Shown piece after piece: positions 28,053 to 36,830 of a stretch of DNA of 64,000 bases. Origin of the DNA: Dehalococcoidia bacterium (lineage in GTDB: Bacteria; Chloroflexota; Dehalococcoidia; SpSt-223); assembly GCA_026003895.1 (NCBI GenBank), contig BPIC01000004.1, positions 310,001 through 374,000 on the forward strand, given 5' to 3'. The translations under genes and the position numbers were made by a program. The notes under the pieces are model-generated. The model worked only from the letters and a program-made list of their open reading frames with translations, was not told where the DNA came from and ran no database searches. How positions within the stretch are numbered: the stretch's first letter is position 1; every line of letters begins with the position of its first letter.

Positions 28053-28232
28053 TTAGCGGCAAGCGCGTTCTCCCCGCTGGATCTCCGCCCAGAGTTCGGC
28101 ACGGTAGACCGGCACCGAACGCGGAGCTTGGATCCCAAGTCGAATGTGATCGCCGTCGATCTCCAGGACGGTCAGCTCGACATCGCCACCGATGACGATG
28201 GATTCGCCGGCCTTTCTCGTCAGTACCAGCAT
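28053..28232 (-). CDS. csrA: Carbon storage regulator CsrA (translational repressor)
   Basis: 59 aa, too short for usual ORF cut-offs. MLVLTRKAGESIVIGGDVEL is the canonical CsrA start and LGIQAPRSVPVYRAELW the RNA-binding end. CsrA blocks translation of target mRNAs such as flagellin. The gene lies 2 bases after fliW, whose product sequesters CsrA. About 286 bases without a recognised gene separate it from the PilZ gene. Confidence 0.93.
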   Translation of the reverse strand: MLVLTRKAGESIVIGGDVELTVLEIDGDHIRLGIQAPRSVPVYRAELWAEIQRGERACR

Positions 28233-28234
28233 CG

Positions 28235-28696
28235 TTATACCCCGGCCGGGGTGGCGCTGTCTGCGGGAACGAGCGGCGTTCGCACCGACCAGCCGCGTTG
28301 AAGCGGAGCGGTGAGGATGATTTGCCGCCCGCGACCGGTCCTTCGGTTGAGGACGATCGGCGCGACGAGATTTGCTGTGGTCTCGGCTGGTGTCGCGCCG
28401 AGCCGCAGAATGACGAGCACATCCACCTCTTCCGTCGTCTGCAGGTCGAGCGCCGCGACGACATCCTCGGTGACGTCGAAGGCGTAGTCGGCGAAAAAGG
28501 CGGCCGGATCGGCGACGACGAAGCACGTCGCCGGGTCGTCGAGCGATTGCAGCCAGCCGAGCTCAGGGTTGTCCTCATCCGGGATTCTGGCGAAGGCTCG
28601 TCCCTCGCCGTAGCCGACGATCGCCAAGCGAACGATTTGGCGATTGTCGATTGCGACGACTTCGGGGTGGCCAAATCGGGTGGTTATGACGTTCAC
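28235..28696 (-). CDS. fliW: Flagellar assembly factor FliW (CsrA antagonist)
   Basis: 153 aa, matching the family length. The conserved core reads FGHPEVVAIDNRQIVRLA, LGWLQSLDDPATCFVVADP and FFADYAFDV. FliW binds CsrA and flagellin in turn, so flagellin translation is coupled to export. It is followed after 2 bases by csrA and preceded after 19 bases by flgL, the usual flgK-flgL-fliW-csrA order of Gram-positive-type bacteria. Confidence 0.93.
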   Translation of the reverse strand: MNVITTRFGHPEVVAIDNRQIVRLAIVGYGEGRAFARIPDEDNPELGWLQSLDDPATCFVVADPAAFFADYAFDVTEDVVAALDLQTTEEVDVLVILRLGATPAETTANLVAPIVLNRRTGRGRQIILTAPLQRGWSVRTPLVPADSATPAGV

Positions 28697-28715
28697 CGTT
28701 CCTCCAGAGCGCCGC

Positions 28716-29594
28716 TCACCGGAGAAAGTCCAGCAGCGAGGGCTGGATGATTTTCGCGCCGGCCGCTAACGCTGCCTGATAGACTGTCTGCCGCGTCTGG
28801 AATGCGAGCACGGCCTCGACGAAGTCGGTGTCTTCGATGGTCGACAGTTGGCCGGCGAGCGCGACCGCGTCGAGACCGGCCCGCTCCTCCATGGCCTGCA
28901 ACCGGTTGGTCTTCGCGCCCACCGCGGATTGCAGGGCAAGCACGGTGTCGTGAGCGTCCTCAATGGCTTGGAGTCGTGCCGGCCCGATCGCCAGTCCCGG
29001 CGTTCGCAGATCGGCTGCGAGTCCGGCGACGGCAGCAAACACCGGCAGCAACTGGTCGCCGGTCACGCCGACGCGCAGCTCGACGCCGGCATCGACGCGC
29101 ATGGTGAGGGCATTGGTGGTGCCGCCATACGTCGCGCCCGCCGGGGAGGGATCCCGCGTGAAGGGCGGCGCGTCGGTCCGATCGCCGGCGAAGAGAAAGC
29201 GGTCGCCGATCCGTGCATTCCCTACCTGCACGAGATGGTCAAGGATCTGCTCAAGCTCGCCCGCGATGTTGTCGCGCGCCGTCTGGTCAAGTGTGGTGTT
29301 CGCTGCTTGGACGGAGAGTTCCTTGACGCGCGTCAGGGTGGTTGCCATGTCGGCGAGGTTACTTTCGGTCGCGTTCAGCCAGTCGAGCGCCGCGCCGCGG
29401 CCTCGCGCCTGGGCGTCGAGCCGGGTCTGGCGCGCCCGCAGGGAAAGGGCCACGGCGGCCCCGGTTGGGTCGTCGGATGGCGTGCGGACACGCTTGCCGG
29501 AGGTGATCTGATCGTTCAGGTCGTCCAGTGCGATGCGCGTCTCGTTCAGGTTGCGCATCACCGAGCCAACGAGCATGCTTTGGGTCACGCGCAT
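28716..29594 (-). CDS. flgL: Flagellar hook-associated protein 3 (hook-filament junction)
   Basis: 292 aa. The flagellin-like N terminus (MRVTQSMLVGSVMRNLNETR, then SGKRVRTPSDDPTGAAVALS) and C terminus (STIEDTDFVEAVLAFQTRQT, AGAKIIQPSLLDFL) form the coiled coils of junction proteins; the variable middle is short. It caps the FlgK ring and joins hook to filament. It sits 11 bases after flgK. Confidence 0.93.
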   Translation of the reverse strand: MRVTQSMLVGSVMRNLNETRIALDDLNDQITSGKRVRTPSDDPTGAAVALSLRARQTRLDAQARGRGAALDWLNATESNLADMATTLTRVKELSVQAANTTLDQTARDNIAGELEQILDHLVQVGNARIGDRFLFAGDRTDAPPFTRDPSPAGATYGGTTNALTMRVDAGVELRVGVTGDQLLPVFAAVAGLAADLRTPGLAIGPARLQAIEDAHDTVLALQSAVGAKTNRLQAMEERAGLDAVALAGQLSTIEDTDFVEAVLAFQTRQTVYQAALAAGAKIIQPSLLDFLR

Positions 29595-29605
29595 GGTGTC
29601 CTCGC

Positions 29606-31039
29606 TTACCGGCCGGTCCGGCCCATCTCGTTGATGATGGTCGAGAGCATCGAGTCGACCACCGTAATGACATGGGAAACGGCTTCGAAGGCCCGTTGGA
29701 AGCGGATGAGGTTCGCTGCCTCCTCGTCGAGGGAGACGCCGGACTTCGATTGCCGTTCGCGCGTCAGTTGGGCGTGCAACACTTCTTGGCTCGCGAGGTC
29801 GGTCTTGGCCGCGTTGACCGCGACGCCGAGTTGGGCGATCGCGGTGTTCCAGTACCCATTAAACGTGGCCCCTGCTGGCATCGTCGCCTGCTCGGCGAGC
29901 GCTGCGAGGCGCAGCGCGATCCGGTTGCCGCCCGGTAGCGATTCGGCCGGGATTGGCGGCGGTCCCGCCGCACCGGCAAGGTCGGCGGCGGCGACGCGCT
30001 CGGGAGCGCCGGCAAGCGCGGGGTTGAGGGCAATCGTGGTGGCGTCGGTGCCGGTGAAGTAGGGCAGCCCAGCGGCGCCTGTCAGATCGGTCCCCGTCGT
30101 GTGGAGCGCGTTCACTTGGCTGATGATCGCTCCAGCGAGCGTATCAAGCGTTGTTAGACGCGAGGGGAGGTCGACGTCGCGCAGCGCGAGCGCACCGGCG
30201 ATCTCGCCGCTGGTGAGCGTAACAGCGGCATTGTCGGCCGCCCACACGACCTGCCGGTAGGTCCCAGGAGGTGTCGCTACCGCAGCGATCGCGTTTGCGG
30301 TCACCCCAGCGACGAGCGCTCGTCCCCCGATCGCCACGTCGATCGCGCCATTTTGCTGCTCCGTTGTTGTGCTCCCGACGAGCGAACTGAGCGTGTCGAG
30401 CAGGCGGTCGCGCTGGTCCTTGAGATCGTTCGGCGACTGGCCAAGACCGAGGGCGTTGACGATCTTGCCGTTGAGGACGGCGATTTGGGCCGCCAGTTCG
30501 TTCACCTCGCGCACGCGCTCGCCAATGATCAGGTCGAGATTGGTCTGCTCGTCGCGGATCGCGCCGGCCGCTTGCCGGAACCGCAGCGCGAGGCTTTCGC
30601 TGTGCTCGAGGAGTGCGGTGCGGCTACTGCGCGATTCTGGGTTATTGGCGACGTCCTGCCACGCATGGAAAAAGCGGTTGAGATGGCCGGAGATGCCGCT
30701 CTCGGACGGTTCGTTGTAGGCATGCTCGAGGCGGGACAGTGTTTCAGCGGTGATATTGAGGCGGCCAAGCTCGGATGCGGCAGCGCGAAAGCGCCGATCG
30801 AGGAACGCATCGCGGGAGCGGCGGACGGTCTCCAGCGTGACGCCGTTGCCGGGCGTGGGGGCGCTGATTGCGCCGTAGCCGAGATAGGTGGCGGCGGGTC
30901 GGGCGGCAAGGACCGCCTCTTGGCGGGAATAGCCCTCGGTGGCGGCGTTTGCCAGGTTGTGGCTGATCGTCTCGGTAGCGGCGCGATAGGCGCGCAAGCC
31001 GCTCAGTCCGTTCTCGATTGCGCCGAACCCGTTCGCCAT
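29606..31039 (-). CDS. flgK: Flagellar hook-associated protein 1
   Basis: 477 aa. The N terminus has the rod/hook signature LSGLRAYRAATETISHNLAN followed by TEGYSRQEAVL; the C terminus ends ANLIRFQRAFEAVSHVITVV, which matches the C-terminal helix of FlgK/FlgE-type proteins. FlgK forms the first junction ring at the hook tip and is exported by the flagellar gate with the FlgN chaperone, encoded next upstream. Confidence 0.93.
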   Translation of the reverse strand: MANGFGAIENGLSGLRAYRAATETISHNLANAATEGYSRQEAVLAARPAATYLGYGAISAPTPGNGVTLETVRRSRDAFLDRRFRAAASELGRLNITAETLSRLEHAYNEPSESGISGHLNRFFHAWQDVANNPESRSSRTALLEHSESLALRFRQAAGAIRDEQTNLDLIIGERVREVNELAAQIAVLNGKIVNALGLGQSPNDLKDQRDRLLDTLSSLVGSTTTEQQNGAIDVAIGGRALVAGVTANAIAAVATPPGTYRQVVWAADNAAVTLTSGEIAGALALRDVDLPSRLTTLDTLAGAIISQVNALHTTGTDLTGAAGLPYFTGTDATTIALNPALAGAPERVAAADLAGAAGPPPIPAESLPGGNRIALRLAALAEQATMPAGATFNGYWNTAIAQLGVAVNAAKTDLASQEVLHAQLTRERQSKSGVSLDEEAANLIRFQRAFEAVSHVITVVDSMLSTIINEMGRTGR

Positions 31040-31049
31040 TCTCGTCTCC

Positions 31050-31523
31050 TTAGGCGCGCCGGTCGACTACGCCGCGCAGCGCTGCGGGGCGCGGCTGGCC
31101 ATCTTCGCCGTAGAGAGCCCGCTCTTGTAAGGCGAGCTGAACGCGGTCGCGGTAGTGGCCAAGCATCGTGGTGATGATCGCGGAGTTTCGTTCGTGGGCG
31201 AGGCGGACGCGGTCGATCTGCGCGGTGAGCGCCTCGCGGCGGTCGCGTAGCAGTGCCGCCGGTTCCCCCCAAGCGTCGATCAGTTCGCTGAGCGTGCTGC
31301 CTGGCGGGACGAGATCGAGACGAGCCGCCTCGCGGGCGGCAAGTTCGTCGGCGAGCGCGAGCTGCTCGGCGACAATGGCGTTCAGGCGAGCGAAGTCATC
31401 GTCGCGGATCGCCGCCTGTTGGGCATCGGCGAGCGCTTCGAGCCGGCGGAAGATGGCCAGCTCTTCATCGAGGATGGCGGCGATTGCAGCGATTCGCGAG
31501 ACAGCCGGGTGCGTGGCAGCCAT
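31050..31523 (-). CDS. flgN: FlgN-family export chaperone for FlgK/FlgL
   Basis: 157 aa, almost all helical, with the long N-terminal heptad-rich helices (ILDEELAIFRRLEALADAQQ) and the NSAIITTMLGHYRDRVQLAL tail seen in FlgN proteins. The ATG at 31523 overlaps the flgM stop (TGATG), which sets the start; a GTG one codon earlier is less likely. FlgN keeps FlgK and FlgL export-ready in the cytoplasm. Confidence 0.85.
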   Translation of the reverse strand: MAATHPAVSRIAAIAAILDEELAIFRRLEALADAQQAAIRDDDFARLNAIVAEQLALADELAAREAARLDLVPPGSTLSELIDAWGEPAALLRDRREALTAQIDRVRLAHERNSAIITTMLGHYRDRVQLALQERALYGEDGQPRPAALRGVVDRRA

Positions 31524-31816
31524 CACGCTCGTCCAAGCAGTTTCTGGGCGAGCACGGCGCTGGACACCTGATAGGTGCCGCTGGCGACGGCCTCCTTCAG
31601 TGCAGCGATCCGTTCCGCGCGAACATCCGGCAGCGTGGCGACGGCGGCGCGGGCGAGGTGCACCTCGCGCGCGGTTGCCGAGAGCTCGACGCCGTCTCGC
31701 TTTGGCGCGGGCCTGGTCTCCGGCGGGCTTGACGGTGTTCCGGCAGGTGCGCTGATGCCGTAGGCGTGGCTTGCGGCAAGCCGGGTGAGGTTGAAGCCGA
31801 GTGCATCGATCGCCAT
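31523..31816 (-). CDS. flgM: Anti-sigma-28 factor FlgM
   Basis: 97 aa. The disordered, Pro-rich first half leads to KRDGVELSATAREVHLARAA and VRAERIAALKEAVASGTYQV, the helices that bind sigma-28, as in FlgM proteins. It holds FliA (gene at 33615) inactive until the hook is complete and FlgM is exported. It overlaps flgN by one base. Confidence 0.9.
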   Translation of the reverse strand: MAIDALGFNLTRLAASHAYGISAPAGTPSSPPETRPAPKRDGVELSATAREVHLARAAVATLPDVRAERIAALKEAVASGTYQVSSAVLAQKLLGRA

Positions 31817-31826
31817 CCCATCCTCT

Positions 31827-32576
31827 CTACGCGTTCAGGGTATTCGCCTGCTGGAGCATCTCGTCGATGGCTTGCACCGAACGGGCGCTCGCTGAATAGG
31901 CGCGTCGGGCGATCAGCATCGCCACCATCTCGTCGCCGATGGCGACGTTCGCCATCTCGCGCATTCCTGCGACGACTTCTCCGGCGCCTCCCGTGCCGGG
32001 TGCGACGAGGTTTGGCTCGCCAGACGCCGCTGTCGGCAAGAAGACACCCCCTCCGTCGGCTTGCAGCCCGGCCGGATTCGGGAAAAGGGCGATGCTGATC
32101 TGGCCTGCCGGCTGTCCTTCGCCGTCGACGAGCGCGATCACCGTTCCGTCTGCGGCAACGCTCAGCGAGCTCGCTCCCGGGGGCAGTTGGATGCCGGCGA
32201 GGGTGTCGCCGTTGCCATTGACGAGGGTGCCTGCGGCGGTCAACTGAAACGAACCGTCGTGGGTATAGCCGGGCGTCCCGTCGGGTCGGGTGACGACGAA
32301 GAACCCGGCGCCAGCGATCGCAAGGTCGAAGGGCAGCCCAGTCGTCTCGAGTGCGCCACTCGTCTCGATCCGCTGAATGTCGCGCACGACGACGCCGCGC
32401 GCTGCCGGTGCGGTCGCCGGCGAGTCGGGGTCTTGCTCGATCACGACGTCTTCAAAGTTCGCCCGGGCGCGTTTGAAGCCGGGGGTATTGACGTTCGCGA
32501 GGTTGTTGCTGATCACGTCAAGCGCCGTCTGTTGGGCGAGAAGCCCTGAGCCGGCGGCGCGGAGAGCGGAGATCAT
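31827..32576 (-). CDS. flgG: Flagellar basal-body rod protein FlgG-like
   Basis: 249 aa. N-terminal rod signature LLAQQTALDVISNNLANVNT with the FlgG continuation GFKRARANFEDVV; central TGLPFDLAIAGAGFFVV; C-terminal EMANVAIGDEMVAMLIARRA. Length fits FlgG (distal rod). It lies 20 bases after flgF and was probably derived from the same ancestor. Confidence 0.88.
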   Translation of the reverse strand: MISALRAAGSGLLAQQTALDVISNNLANVNTPGFKRARANFEDVVIEQDPDSPATAPAARGVVVRDIQRIETSGALETTGLPFDLAIAGAGFFVVTRPDGTPGYTHDGSFQLTAAGTLVNGNGDTLAGIQLPPGASSLSVAADGTVIALVDGEGQPAGQISIALFPNPAGLQADGGGVFLPTAASGEPNLVAPGTGGAGEVVAGMREMANVAIGDEMVAMLIARRAYSASARSVQAIDEMLQQANTLNA

Positions 32577-32595
32577 AGGCGGCTCCTCGTTTCCA

Positions 32596-33615
32596 TCAGG
32601 CGGTTAACCGTCCGACGTCGGTCACCGCACGCTGGGCGGCTTCGTCAGCAAGTTTCAACGCTCGCTGGCTCGCTTCGTAGGCGCGTGAAACGGCGAGCAT
32701 GTCGGTCATCGTTTTGGTGAGATCGACGTTGCTCCCCTCGAGGGCGTACTGCTCGACGCGCGGGTTGTCGACCGGCTGAGGCGGTTCACCGCCGTCAGGG
32801 ATGCGCAGCAACGTTCCGCTGGTTCGGCGGGCCTGGTCGGTGTCGAGCCCGGCAGCGGCAGGGAGGCGGCCAGCCGGCGTCCCGTTGATCGTGAGTGTGC
32901 CGTCCGCGCCGATGGTCAGCGCACCCGGGGCGAGCGGCACCGGGCCGTCCGCGCCGGCCGCTTGAAAGCTCGACAGCTGGGCGACTAGCGTGCCGTCGCG
33001 GGTCAAGGCGCCGCGCTCATCGAGCGTGTACGCCCCGGCAGCGACTCGGGCCGTCCCGGCGGCGGTCGGCAGCGCGAAGCGCGGGGCAAAGTCGACCACT
33101 TGGAGACGGCTCACGACTTGGCCGTTCTGGACGAGTGTCCCGTCGCGGTTGACCGTCACGGGGCCGGGGCCGAGCTGGATCGGACCGTCAACGCCAAGCA
33201 CGGGATACCCCTGACCGGTGACGAGTTGACCGGTTGCCGAGCGCCGGAAACTCCCGTCGCGGGTGTAGCCGATCCCGTCGGGCGTCTGGACGGCGAAGAA
33301 GCCTCGCCCGCCAAGGGCGAGGTCAAGCGGGTTGTCGGTTTGGCGGATCGGCCCTTGGCGTGTGTCGACGATATAGCGGTCGGGCTGGACGCCAGTGCCG
33401 AGCAACCCGATCCAGTCGGCGCCCCAAACATTCGGCGCGGGCGGGCTTTCGATCCCGTTCAACTGGTCCTGAAGGACGGCGACGAAGCCGGTGGCCTCTG
33501 CCGCGTCGGCCCGGAAGCCGGTCGTGGTGGCATTGGCGAGATTGCCGGCGATCACTTCTTGGCGCTTCTGCATCCGCAGGAGCGAGGAGGCTGCGGTATA
33601 CAGGCCGCGCAGCAT
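32596..33615 (-). CDS. flgF: Flagellar basal-body rod protein FlgF-like
   Basis: 339 aa, longer than classical FlgF (about 250). The N terminus MLRGLYTAASSLLRMQKRQE and GNLANATTTGFRAD, the DNPLDLALGGRGFFAVQTPD block and the ALEGSNVDLTKTMTDMLAVS C-terminal helix place it with proximal-rod proteins. The extra residues form a repeat-like beta domain in the middle with several T(I/V)xxDGTL strands. Its ATG overlaps the fliA stop by one base. Confidence 0.85.
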   Translation of the reverse strand: MLRGLYTAASSLLRMQKRQEVIAGNLANATTTGFRADAAEATGFVAVLQDQLNGIESPPAPNVWGADWIGLLGTGVQPDRYIVDTRQGPIRQTDNPLDLALGGRGFFAVQTPDGIGYTRDGSFRRSATGQLVTGQGYPVLGVDGPIQLGPGPVTVNRDGTLVQNGQVVSRLQVVDFAPRFALPTAAGTARVAAGAYTLDERGALTRDGTLVAQLSSFQAAGADGPVPLAPGALTIGADGTLTINGTPAGRLPAAAGLDTDQARRTSGTLLRIPDGGEPPQPVDNPRVEQYALEGSNVDLTKTMTDMLAVSRAYEASQRALKLADEAAQRAVTDVGRLTA

Positions 33616-34394
33616 TAGCGTGTCCCTGCCGGCTCGCGAAAGCTGGCGAGCGCGGCGCGCAGTTTTAGGACGGCGCGGGCATGCAACTGACAGACTCGCG
33701 ACTCCGAGATTTCGAGCACCCGACTAATCTCTTTCATCGTCAACTCTTCGTTGTAGTAAAGCGCGATGACCAGCCGGTCGCGCTCGGGAAGCTCCTCAAT
33801 GGCGCGGATGAGCGCCCCTAACAGTTCATTGCGTTCAGCCGCGCCAAGCAGGCTGACCGCCTGACGATCCTCCACGAGGTCGGCGAGGGAGAGCGGGCTG
33901 TCGTCGTCGTCCATCGAGAGGACGTGATCGAGCGAAAGGGTGATAGTGGCAGCCTCCTGGACCGCGGCGTGGTAGCGGTCGAGGTCCATTTGCAGGTAGG
34001 CAGCGACCTCTTCGTCGGTCGGCATTCGTCCAAGCGAGCTACGAAGCTCTTGGATCCCGCGCTCGATCTCCTTGGCACGCTGGCGGGCGGACCGTGGCAG
34101 CCAATCGAGCGCCCGCAACTGGTCGATAATGGTGCCGCGGATGCGCGGAATGGCGAAGGTCTCGAACTTGAAGCCACGGTCGGGGTCAAATCGTTCGACG
34201 GCGTCGATCAGACCGATGATGCCGTAGCTGATCAGGTCTTCCGTGTCGAGCACGGCCGGCAGGCTGATCGCGAGCCGGTCGACCACATATTTGACGAGCG
34301 GCGTGTAAGCGAGGATGAGCGCCTCGCGGATGCGAGGCTCGCGCGTCCGCACGTAGCGTGGCCACAGGGCGGTGGTTTCAGCAGTCACGAGCAT
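33615..34394 (-). CDS. fliA: Sigma-28 RNA polymerase factor FliA/WhiG type
   Basis: 259 aa. Region 2 shows LVKYVVDRLAISLP, DTEDLISYGIIGLIDAVERF and FKFETFAIPRIRGTIIDQLR; region 3 GRMPTDEEVAAYLQMDLDRY; region 4 LPERDRLVIALYYNEELTMK and the helix-turn-helix ISRVLEISESRVCQLHARAV. These are FliA/WhiG hallmarks. It directs late flagellar promoters and is held by FlgM (31523). A strong AAGGAGGTGAG precedes the ATG by 3-4 bases. Confidence 0.94.
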   Translation of the reverse strand: MLVTAETTALWPRYVRTREPRIREALILAYTPLVKYVVDRLAISLPAVLDTEDLISYGIIGLIDAVERFDPDRGFKFETFAIPRIRGTIIDQLRALDWLPRSARQRAKEIERGIQELRSSLGRMPTDEEVAAYLQMDLDRYHAAVQEAATITLSLDHVLSMDDDDSPLSLADLVEDRQAVSLLGAAERNELLGALIRAIEELPERDRLVIALYYNEELTMKEISRVLEISESRVCQLHARAVLKLRAALASFREPAGTR

Positions 34395-34461
34395 GGCTCA
34401 CCTCCTTGCCGGTACGTTCGGCAGTGCTGCGTGGGGCGGGCCGGCGATAAGGGCGGAACCA

Positions 34462-34758
34462 TTACGCTCCTCCGTCAGCCGGCTTTGGTGGCCGCGGCGC
34501 CCCAGACGGTTCGACGGGATCGTCGTCCGGCAACTCAGCTGGCTCGTCGTCCACCTCGGTGACCCGCGGCGGCGCGGGCACGGTCGGGGCCGGCCACGAC
34601 TGAACGGCAACCCAGAGCAGGACGTTGAGAATCAGATAGGCGGCGATCCCCAGGAGCGCCGATCGAAAGAAATCGCCGCTCGTTGCCAGCGCCAACGCCG
34701 CGATTCCGAGCGCCAGTGCGCCGATAACGGTCGTCAGCGGGGCGGCGCTAGTCGTCAT
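34462..34758 (-). CDS. Small membrane protein between flhA and fliA
   Basis: 98 aa from the ATG at 34758, overlapping the 3' end of flhA by 11 bases. Two hydrophobic segments (about 8-28 and 36-57) are followed by an acidic, Pro-rich tail (VDDEPAELPDDDPVEPSG) likely in the cytoplasm. No family recognised. In most flagellar operons this slot holds flhF and flhG, absent here. It could be a local accessory of the export gate or of no flagellar role. Confidence 0.65.
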   Translation of the reverse strand: MTTSAAPLTTVIGALALGIAALALATSGDFFRSALLGIAAYLILNVLLWVAVQSWPAPTVPAPPRVTEVDDEPAELPDDDPVEPSGAPRPPKPADGGA

Positions 34759-36830
34759 AGTCGCCTCCCACAACGCCGACCGCGTTCACTTCAATCTTGG
34801 GGTTGAGTTCGTTATAGGCAAGCACGGTCAAGTGCGGGACAACCCGCTCGGTCAGCCGCTTGAACGGCAGCCGAATGCGCGGCGAGCAGACGACAATTGG
34901 CTGATGTCCCTGTGCGACCATGCCCTCAAGGGCTGCGACGAGGTCTTGGAGCAGCCGCTGGGCGAGCATCGGCTCGATGCTGATCACCAGCCCCTGGTCG
35001 GTCGCTTGCAGCCCGGCGGCGAGCCGTTGCTCGACCTGCGGGGCGAGGGTCAGGACATAGATCTGGCCGTCTGGCTCACGGAGCTGCTGGCAGATGGCGC
35101 GGGAGAGCGCTTGGCGGACGTACTCCGTTAGCAAGTCGGGTGTCGCGGGTCTGGCGACCGCGGGCGGCCAGTGTCTCGAGGATCGTCACGAGGTCGCGGA
35201 TCGAAACACGCTCGCGCAGCAGGTTTTGCAGGACGCGGTGCACCTCGCTCATCGAGAGCACGCCGGGGATGAGGTCTTCGACCACGGCCGGGTAGTCGGC
35301 CTTCAGGGCAGTGAGCAGAGTCTGAAGGTCTTGACGACCGAAGATATCGGCGGCGTGCGCCCGGATGACTTCTGTCAGGTGGGTGGCGAGGACAGACGCA
35401 GGGTCGACGACGGTGTAGCCGAGCACTTCGGCACGTTCGCGCTGACCGCTGGTGATCCAAAGCGCTGGCAGCCCGAAGGCCGGTTCGCGCGCTTCGATGC
35501 CCTCGATTTCCTCGGAGGCGAGGCCGCTGTTCATCGCGAGGTAATGGTTGGCGAGCAACTCGCCGCGGGCGATCTCGACGCCGCGCAGCTTCATGACATA
35601 GGTGTTTGGCCCCAGCTGGAGGTTGTCGCGAATGCGGATGGTTGGAACGATGAAACCAAGCTCCAGCGCGGTCTGGCGGCGGATCGCGGTGATTCGGTCG
35701 AGCAGGTTGCCCCGCTCGCCGGCGTCGACAAGGCCAATCAGGCCGTAGCCGATCTCCACCTCCATCGGGTCGACCGCGAGCAGAGCGACCGGGCTTTCCG
35801 GCGCGGGTGGCGCGGCGAGCGCCGCCGCCTCCTGGGCGGCGACCAGCGCCCGCTGCTGACGCTGATTGCGATTGAGAAGAAAGGCGAATCCCCCCAACCC
35901 GACGGCGATCGTACCGAGGGAAATCATCGGCAGTCCGGGGACAAGCGCGAGCGCCCCGAGCAAGGAGGCGACGATGGTGAGTGCCTTCGGGTTGCTGAAG
36001 AGCTGGGCGCCCACGTCGGCGCCGAGGTTGGCGTCCGAGGCGGCGCGCGTCACGATGATGCCAGTGGCCGTCGAGATCAACAGGGCGGGGATTTGCGAGA
36101 CGAGTCCGTCGCCGATGGTGAGGAGCGAGAAGCGCTGGAGCGCCTGAAGCGGAGGGATGCCGAGTTGGGTGATGCCGATGATGACGCCGGCGACGATGTT
36201 GACGATCGCAATCAGGATGGCCGCGATGGCGTCGCCTTTGACGAACTTGCTCGCACCGTCCATCGCGCCGTAGAAATCGGCCTCGCGCTCGATCTCGCGG
36301 CGACGGCGGCGAGCTTCGTCTTGGTCGATCAAGCCCGCGTTGAGATCGGCGTCGATCGCCATCTGCTTCCCGGGCATCGCATCGAGCGTGAAGCGGGCGG
36401 CAACTTCGGCGACGCGCTCGGAGCCTTTGGTGATGACGACGAACTGAACGATGATGAGGATGAGGAAGATGACAGCGCCCACAACGTAGTTGCCGCCAAC
36501 GACGAAGGAGCCAAAGGCCTCGATCACGCGGCCGGCTTCGCCGTGCAGGAGGATCAGGCGCGTCGCCGAGATGTTCAGGCCAAGCCGGAAGAGCGTGGCA
36601 ACCAACAAGATGCTCGGAAAGACCGAAAACTGGAGCGGCTGGGTGGTGTACATCGCGACCATCAAGATGGTGAGCGCGGTCGCGATGTTGATGATGATCA
36701 ACAAGTCGAGAAGAACATCGGGCAGCGGGATGATCAGCATCCCGACGATGAAGACAACGGCGACGGCGAGCATGACGTCGCTGTTGCCCGAAAGGCGGCG
36801 GATGCTGCCCGGAACCGACGTGGCCGTCAT
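34748..36830 (-). CDS. flhA: Flagellar export gate protein FlhA, one frameshift in the 3' part
   Basis: The nonamer-forming export-gate subunit that docks chaperone-cargo complexes. Up to eight N-terminal helices lead to the FHIPEP region (VARFTLDAMPGKQMAID), then the cytoplasmic domain (QTALELGFIVPTIRIRDNLQ, HLTEVIRAHAADIFGRQDLQ). The frame breaks at the C run near 35138-35140: with one base fewer it reads RQTRDTDLLTEYVRQALSRA and continues to the stop at 34748, giving about 693 aa, normal for FlhA. Otherwise the last 128 residues, including the C-terminal linker, are lost. It overlaps flhB by 4 bases. Confidence 0.92.
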
